Shown piece by piece: positions 5,072 to 9,853 of a DNA stretch of 9,853 nt (position 1 is its first letter; every line of letters begins with the position of its first letter). The notes below the pieces were generated by a model. That model was not told the origin of the DNA and did not search any database. It saw only the letters and a list, made by a program, of their open reading frames with translations. The translations under genes were made by a program, and so were the position numbers. The stretch spans positions 1 through 9,853 of the forward strand of contig JBARRO010000152.1 in assembly GCA_049644265.1 (NCBI GenBank), in the 5' to 3' direction. The DNA is from JBARRO01 sp049644265. GTDB lineage: Bacteria; Bacteroidota; Ignavibacteria; UBA10030.

Positions 5072-7110
5072 TGACTCTCACGACAGTTGACAGCGGAATC
5101 AGGCCCGGACGACGGCGAATATTCATGGCCGTCATGGTGGCTGTTCCCATTCTGTTCTTTGCATTGACGGAACTCTTCCTGCGTACGTTCGACTACGACG
5201 GTCCGTTGGACGTTGTCGTCAAGCGAACGGTGAACGGAAAAGAGTACTACAGCATCAACCGCGCCGTCGGCAGGAAATACTTCGGCAGCGCAAACGTGGC
5301 CATCCCGGAACCCTCCGACGATGTTTTTGAGATCGCAAAGCCCGGCAACACGATCAGAATTTTTTGTCTCGGCGAGTCGACGATGGCGGGATTTCCGTAC
5401 GAGTTCAATGCCACAGCCCCGCGGATGCTCCAGGACCGCCTCGCCACTCTCCTGCCCCAGTATCGCATCGAAGTCGTCAACGCGGGGCTGGCAGCAGTTG
5501 GCAGCTATGTCGTCGGCGATATCATGAAGCAATTGATGCCGTACCAGCCGGACCTGTTCATCGTTTATTTGGGGCACAACGAATACTATGGGATCTATCA
5601 GGTCGCGTCTTCTTTGAAGGGGTTTGCAGGACGGTGGGCCACAAATCTCAACATACGACTGCTCAGGTTCAGGACGTACCTTCTTGTCCGCGACCTGGCT
5701 GGTCGGGTGGCAGGACTGCTCGGATCCGGACATAACTCCGGCGGTGAGATCTTGATGGAACAAATGATCGGCCAGCAATCCATTCCGTTTGGCAGTGAGG
5801 TGTATGAGGAGGGACGCGCGGTGTATCGGAAGAACATCACGGAGATGATCTCCGTCGCGCAATCTGCGCATATACCGATCATATTTTCGGCGCTTGTCAG
5901 CAATGAACGATCTCAGGCCCCATTCCAGGAAATCTTCAGTGAAAAGACTCCGAACGACCGGCGCGAAGAATACCGCCGCCTGATCGCGCAAGGCGATTCT
6001 CTTCCAGGGAACAACGCGGCTGCTGGGCAACTCTATTCTGCAGCGGCAGCCATCGATACAATCAATCCAACCGCCTATTTCCACCTCGCCCGCACTTTGT
6101 ATGCATCTCAACGTTATTCAGAGGCGCGAAGGGCATTCGAGAAAGCACGGGATCTGGATCCTGTGCGGTTTCGGGCTTCCACCGGGATTCAGCAGGGACT
6201 TCTTGAGACATGCCATCAACTCGAGGTGCCCGTTTCAAGGGTCGATTCTTCCTTTGAGTCAAACTCCCCAAACGGAATTGTGGGAGGTGAGTTGATCACT
6301 GAGCATGTGCATCCGAACATCGAGGGATATTTCCTTATGGCAAAAACCTGGGTGAACACGATTGCAGACGCCGGATTGCTCGCCCCGCCCGAAGCATGGG
6401 ACTGGAAACACGATCTGAGCGATTCTGCATACAAGGAACTCGCTCCCCTGACCGATTTTGACCGGGTTGTCGGTCAAATCAAAATCAGCCTCCTGCTCCA
6501 CCGGCCCCCATTCGTGCCCCAGGGTGAGAAGTTCGAGTTTATACCAAAGGACGAAGTGGAAAACATCGCCTACCAGTATGTTCGCAAGCAGATTATCTGG
6601 TCCGATGCGAGATATCAACTCGCAGCGTTCTACGCCCGTACCAAGGACTTTCACCGGGCCCGTGCGGAATGCCGCGCACTTTCCAAGGTTGTGCCGACCG
6701 CCTACCAACCGGTTCTGCAAATAGCCGACTATTTCCAATTGGAGGGGAAGATCCGAGAGGCGGAGGAAACGTATTTTGAGTCGATACGACGGGAGGACAA
6801 TCCCTTCGCCCATTTCAAACTCGCATACCTGATGTTACAGGAGGAACGGGCTCGGGAGGCTGTGGAGAATCTGGAAAAAGGATTTGAGCTTGCGACAACG
6901 CCGCGGTTTACGCTTCAAAAGGATTCGGAAAACCTTGCCCGCTATCTGCTTGCGGTAGGATATGCAAAACTTGGGAAATTCGACCTTGCCTTGGAACACT
7001 GCCAGCGGATCCTCGCTGTCGATCCCCGCAATACGGAGACATTGAATCTCATGCGGCAACTCGAGCAACTGAGAAGCAAGCAACCCTCCCCGAAGAAACA
7101 ACCCTCCTGA
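5071..7110 (+). CDS. Membrane-anchored SGNH/GDSL-hydrolase-like protein with TPRs (paralog 2)
   Basis: 679 residues, co-linear with the preceding protein and clearly a diverged tandem duplicate. A transmembrane helix at about 17-38 (IFMAVMVAVPILFFALTELF) follows RPGRRR. Block I is IFCLGESTMAG at 97-107 (candidate nucleophile S103, with Glu102 where paralog 1 has Gly), block II VVNAGLAAVGS at 135-145, and block III VYLGHNEYYG at 165-174. One to two TPR-like units (about 316-361) end in the shared motif RFRAS, and block V is TEHVHPNIEGYFLMAKTW at 410-427 with Glu411/His414. The C-terminal TPR region spans about 510-660, and the tail has KQPSPKKQPS. It starts at the ATG sharing a base with the upstream TGA, so the two are translationally coupled and expressed together. 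Keeping two diverged copies suggests different substrates or a heteromeric complex (inference). It ends 66 bases before the convergent T9SS-protein gene. Confidence 0.85.
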   Translation: MTLTTVDSGIRPGRRRIFMAVMVAVPILFFALTELFLRTFDYDGPLDVVVKRTVNGKEYYSINRAVGRKYFGSANVAIPEPSDDVFEIAKPGNTIRIFCLGESTMAGFPYEFNATAPRMLQDRLATLLPQYRIEVVNAGLAAVGSYVVGDIMKQLMPYQPDLFIVYLGHNEYYGIYQVASSLKGFAGRWATNLNIRLLRFRTYLLVRDLAGRVAGLLGSGHNSGGEILMEQMIGQQSIPFGSEVYEEGRAVYRKNITEMISVAQSAHIPIIFSALVSNERSQAPFQEIFSEKTPNDRREEYRRLIAQGDSLPGNNAAAGQLYSAAAAIDTINPTAYFHLARTLYASQRYSEARRAFEKARDLDPVRFRASTGIQQGLLETCHQLEVPVSRVDSSFESNSPNGIVGGELITEHVHPNIEGYFLMAKTWVNTIADAGLLAPPEAWDWKHDLSDSAYKELAPLTDFDRVVGQIKISLLLHRPPFVPQGEKFEFIPKDEVENIAYQYVRKQIIWSDARYQLAAFYARTKDFHRARAECRALSKVVPTAYQPVLQIADYFQLEGKIREAEETYFESIRREDNPFAHFKLAYLMLQEERAREAVENLEKGFELATTPRFTLQKDSENLARYLLAVGYAKLGKFDLALEHCQRILAVDPRNTETLNLMRQLEQLRSKQPSPKKQPS

Positions 7111-7152
7111 AAAAGCAACAAGGGAAAGAAGTTACGCACCTCTTTCCCTTGT
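7111..7152 (-). terminator. Rho-independent terminator between convergent genes
   Basis: A perfect stem pairs 7118-7129 (ACAAGGGAAAGA) with 7141-7152 (TCTTTCCCTTGT) across an 11-base loop. Read on the minus strand, the stem is followed by TTGCTTTTTC (7117 down to about 7109), the expected U-rich tract. It therefore terminates the T9SS-protein gene that stops at 7177. On the plus strand the stem is not followed by a T run, so termination of the SGNH operon by it is less certain. Confidence 0.85.
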
Positions 7153-7176
7153 CTGGTGAAACAATGATTCAGCTTG

Positions 7177-9756
7177 TTACTTCAGCAGAACCATCTTCTT
7201 GATGTCGGTAAAGGAACCCGCCTCAAGTTTGTAAAAGTAGACACCCGAAGCGAACCTGCTCGCGTCAAACGACACGATATGCGTTCCAGGAGCCTTCACT
7301 TCGTTCGCCAGTTCGGCAACCTGTTGCCCGAGGAGATTGTAGACCCTCAGGTGAACAAGTCCCTGCTGTGCGACCGAGTAACGAATGGTCGTTACAGGGT
7401 TGAAGGGATTCGGGTAGTTCTGCGCCAGCTCAAAGGCTGCCGGCGGAGCAGATGGTGCGCTCACATCGGTTGTGAACGGCGCCGCATCTCCGGTGAGAGG
7501 AGCATCCTTTTTCCATGTGTCATTCACAGTATAGGTCGTCGGCCACGTTGCTCCCTTGCCGATGAATCGAGAGATAAACGGATTTTGTCCTCCCAATCCA
7601 CCGCCCTGGTCGACAACGCTTGCGTCGGCTCTCTTGTATCGGAACGTATACTGCATGTTGTAGTGAGCTTTTCCCTTCACTTTGAAGGTCACGGTGAAGA
7701 CCGAGTCTGAAGGACCCTGCCGTGTCATCTTCAAGGTTGCGGGGAATGAACCCTGGTTCTTCTCCTGCGCGGAACGCCACATCGCGTCCTGCCACACGAG
7801 CCATAACGTATCTGCCGTGTAGCTGAACGGATTGGAGTACCTGTTCGCCGGACCCATGTTGACCTTGACCGTCACGTTCACGGAATCCGTCGCAGCAAGC
7901 AACCCGGCGGGGTTAATGCCGGAGAAATAATTCCGCTGCGGAGCCTGATTCGTGTTGGCCGTTACAGTGTAAAGGTTGTTCCCATCGCCGCCGGGCGCCG
8001 GATGCTCATAGAAGAATCCGTCCCGGTTGTCGTTCGTACCGCCCCAGATGAGACCCGGAAATCGAGCCACTGCTAAGGCAGAATCCGCTTTGATGTAGAA
8101 CTTGTACTGCTGTTGGTCACCAATGGGGAGAATCTGGTTCTGGGTTGTATATTCCCAGATGTTTGTGAAGAGGGCGTTCGGCCTTCCCACATTTGCACCA
8201 CCAGCCCAACCGTTGAATCCACCGCGGACTTCAACCGAGTCCTTGGCAGGATTGAACCATCCCAGCGTCACATACGCAGAGATATCACTTTGCCACAGGA
8301 GGTTTGCCTGGACCGTGGCATTGTAGACGTTGTCGTTGTCAAAGTACACAACGGGAACCGTCCCGCCACCAACTGGCACCGTGAATTCACGGTTCGTGGA
8401 ACTCGTAGGTTGGCTTCCTTCCCAATCAAGCCCGCCTCGAATCGACTTGAGGAACTTGTAGAAAATGGCATCTCCCTCATTCATCGTGATCGTCTTGCTG
8501 GTGTAGATGCTATCGGACACTCCTTTGGTCAGCGTGTCGGTCGAGCTTCCCCAGTTGTTGAAGCTTCCGGCAACACGAACAATGTCGCTGTTCTGCGGCT
8601 GGAAGGTCAACTCACGCATCTTGATGGCCATGTTCACTTTGAACGTGACCGGCACCTGCAGGTTCGCCACCGAGTCGTTGTCGAAGTACCAAATTGACGT
8701 CGAGTGCGACCCAGCAACCAGCTTTTGTACGCGGTTGTCAGCGATGCTTTCCCAGTCGCCGCCACGGCTCGTCTTGTAGAACTTGTAGTAGACGGTGTCA
8801 TCGCCAACAATGCCGCCGTCGATAGCCCGGGTGAGAACCCAGAGGCTATCGCTGCCGCTGTTGCGCGTCATCCGTACGGTTGTGTCGGATGCAGACCAGC
8901 CGTTGAAGCTTCCAACAACGCGGACAGTATCGCCGCTGGCAGGGAGGAACTTGCCCTCCTTCATCTTGATGCCCATGTAGACTTTGAACGTCACCTCATC
9001 CACAAGGCCCGTCGTAACATCCGCCCATGTCCCTCCAACACGAATTCCGTCAACCAGGACCTGAGGTTGGGTGGTGCTCCCTTGACGAAGAGCAATCGCA
9101 TCAAGAGTATCTTGTCCCGCAGTCGTGGTGTTAATGGCCTCCGCCGTTCCGGCAGCAGCTTCACTCGCAGGAATTCCTGTGGGAATGACCCAGAGGCTTG
9201 TCGAGTCATTACCTGCGCCGGTGTTCATCGTGTATTTCACGATCATCAGATACACCGTATTCTTCGCGAAGCTCGTCGATCCGTAGGTTGCCGTCGAGGT
9301 ATTGCTGATTCCGAAATTGACCAGCCCACCCGTGATTTTCGCGAACACCCGGGTTGCAAAGAGTGTGAACGTCGTCGGTGAGGTGCGGTTTCCGGAGTTG
9401 AAGAAGTAGTCACCAGTCCTATTGACTGCGGTGTCATTCACGTTGACCAGGAAGGAAAAGTAGGTTGACTTTCCGTTTGTTGTTTGTTCGGCAAACGGCA
9501 AGTTCACATCCTCACCTCCAAGGGCCCCGACAAGTGCAGCACCGCCAAGACCGGATCCCGGAAAACTCGCGTACGTTAACCCGGGAGTGGTCACCGCGGG
9601 TGCATTCGTTCCTGTGCCGCTGTGCGCGGACCAACCGTGGGCTTTGAGAAGATCCCCGTTTGGATACGAGAATTGCTCGCTCAGAAACACCTGAGCGCTC
9701 GCAAACCCCGTCATAAGAACGATGCACAGAATCGAAAGAACCAATTTCCTTTGCAT
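7177..9756 (-). CDS. Secreted multi-E-set protein with T9SS sorting domain
   Basis: 859 residues. The signal peptide (1-21, LVLSILCIVLMTGFASA-Q) gives Sec export. Residues 22-248 form a beta-rich domain (FLSEQFSYPNGDLLKAHGW...) of the LamG/jelly-roll style common in T9SS cargo. Then come repeated E-set/starch-binding-like domains: 255-360 (VTFKVYMGIKMKEGKF, VGSFNGW), 369-475 (VTFKVNMAIKMRELTF, AGSFNNW), 485-610 (VEVRGGFNGWAGG) and a diverged one at 625-745 (VNVTVKVNMG). Residues 775-859 are the Por/T9SS C-terminal sorting domain (FELAQNYPNPFNP, LRVYNLLGQQV, SGVYFYKLEAG, KKMVLLK), which directs outer-membrane translocation and surface attachment or release. No catalytic domain is visible; a surface glycan-binding role is inferred from the FNxW folds, which also occur in non-binding modules. 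The start is certain: a perfect AAAGGAGGT lies four bases before the ATG. It is a single-gene unit ending at the stem-loop terminator, convergent to the SGNH operon. Confidence 0.9.
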   Translation of the reverse strand: MQRKLVLSILCIVLMTGFASAQVFLSEQFSYPNGDLLKAHGWSAHSGTGTNAPAVTTPGLTYASFPGSGLGGAALVGALGGEDVNLPFAEQTTNGKSTYFSFLVNVNDTAVNRTGDYFFNSGNRTSPTTFTLFATRVFAKITGGLVNFGISNTSTATYGSTSFAKNTVYLMIVKYTMNTGAGNDSTSLWVIPTGIPASEAAAGTAEAINTTTAGQDTLDAIALRQGSTTQPQVLVDGIRVGGTWADVTTGLVDEVTFKVYMGIKMKEGKFLPASGDTVRVVGSFNGWSASDTTVRMTRNSGSDSLWVLTRAIDGGIVGDDTVYYKFYKTSRGGDWESIADNRVQKLVAGSHSTSIWYFDNDSVANLQVPVTFKVNMAIKMRELTFQPQNSDIVRVAGSFNNWGSSTDTLTKGVSDSIYTSKTITMNEGDAIFYKFLKSIRGGLDWEGSQPTSSTNREFTVPVGGGTVPVVYFDNDNVYNATVQANLLWQSDISAYVTLGWFNPAKDSVEVRGGFNGWAGGANVGRPNALFTNIWEYTTQNQILPIGDQQQYKFYIKADSALAVARFPGLIWGGTNDNRDGFFYEHPAPGGDGNNLYTVTANTNQAPQRNYFSGINPAGLLAATDSVNVTVKVNMGPANRYSNPFSYTADTLWLVWQDAMWRSAQEKNQGSFPATLKMTRQGPSDSVFTVTFKVKGKAHYNMQYTFRYKRADASVVDQGGGLGGQNPFISRFIGKGATWPTTYTVNDTWKKDAPLTGDAAPFTTDVSAPSAPPAAFELAQNYPNPFNPVTTIRYSVAQQGLVHLRVYNLLGQQVAELANEVKAPGTHIVSFDASRFASGVYFYKLEAGSFTDIKKMVLLK

Positions 9757-9760
9757 CGGT

Positions 9761-9769
9761 ACCTCCTTT
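9761..9769 (-). promoter_or_regulatory. Strong Shine-Dalgarno of the T9SS-protein gene
   Basis: The minus strand reads AAAGGAGGT, then ACCG, then ATG (9756). This is a full anti-SD match and contrasts with the lack of recognisable Shine-Dalgarno sites before the other genes here, suggesting high translation of this secreted protein. Confidence 0.85.
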
Positions 9770-9825
9770 CGTTATGAAATAGTTGAATTATCAAAGCCTG
9801 AAGCAACCTCTGTAGATCCCCTCGC

Positions 9826-9834
9826 ACCTCCTTT
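9826..9834 (-). promoter_or_regulatory. Orphan second Shine-Dalgarno-like copy
   Basis: An identical AAAGGAGGT, also preceded by CG, lies 65 bases upstream of the functional one. No ATG, GTG or TTG occurs at a workable distance after it (the sequence continues GCGAGGGGATCTACAG). The 97 bases right of the gene show no other gene and no clear promoter. It may be a remnant of a duplicated leader or a ribosome standby site. Confidence 0.4.
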
Positions 9835-9853
9835 CGCTTTTTTTGTTTTTAGA

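Noticed and set aside
4969..6111. Long open frame of 380 codons on the minus strand
   Set aside because: It is antisense to the SGNH/TPR genes, whose motifs are intact across the same bases; its translation is Cys/Arg/His-rich with no recognisable domain. It is a shadow frame of GC-rich coding DNA.
8704..9381. Open frame of 225 codons on the plus strand, and others at 7174-7710 and 8113-8697
   Set aside because: All lie opposite the T9SS protein, whose E-set and sorting domains are clear; the translations have shadow-frame composition and no start signals.

Overview
The window most likely comes from a member of the Bacteroidota/Ignavibacteriota/Chlorobiota lineage or a neighbouring phylum with a type IX secretion system. 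The main evidence is the 859-residue secreted protein at the right, which ends in a classic Por/T9SS sorting domain (NYPNPFNPVTTIRYSV ... GVYFYKLEAG ... KKMVLLK). That gene also has a perfect Shine-Dalgarno sequence, which fits Ignavibacteria-like lineages better than typical Bacteroidia. This assignment is an inference from protein style, not a database match.

Layout. (1) Bases 1-679, minus strand: the first 226 codons of a secreted protein with a CBM48/E-set glycan-binding domain, possibly the N-terminus of an alpha-amylase-family enzyme. It runs off the left edge. (2) Bases 692-2935, minus strand, read right to left: an 81-residue one-TM protein, a 578-residue NodU/CmcH/TobZ-type O-carbamoyltransferase, and a small DUF5989 membrane protein. 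(3) Bases 2936-3076: a 141-bp divergent intergenic region with a good sigma70-type promoter for the minus-strand operon and a short heptamer array. (4) Bases 3077-7110, plus strand: two paralogous membrane-anchored SGNH/GDSL-hydrolase-like proteins with TPRs both inside and after the SGNH fold. (5) Bases 7111-7176: a convergent gap with a strong stem-loop terminator. (6) Bases 7177-9756, minus strand: a secreted multi-E-set protein with a T9SS signal, followed to the right by its leader with one functional and one orphan Shine-Dalgarno sequence.

How the genes may work together. The central 692-7110 block looks like one functional module transcribed divergently. A cytoplasmic carbamoyltransferase and two tiny membrane proteins form one arm. 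Two membrane-anchored, probably periplasmic, SGNH/TPR proteins form the other. In both arms consecutive genes are coupled by a TGATG stop/start overlap. Small membrane partners with O-carbamoyltransferases are known from saxitoxin-type clusters (SxtI with SxtJ/SxtK). The SGNH partners suggest that the target is a surface or exported polymer or lipid, but no substrate can be read from this window. The module is flanked on both sides by secreted proteins carrying FNxW-type E-set/CBM48-like domains.

Three non-coding or near-non-coding spots (605-675, 904-952, 2999-3026) carry short-word repeats with 7- or 9-bp spacing. They are the most unusual DNA-level structures here. One of them supplies the start codon and first codons of the left-edge gene.
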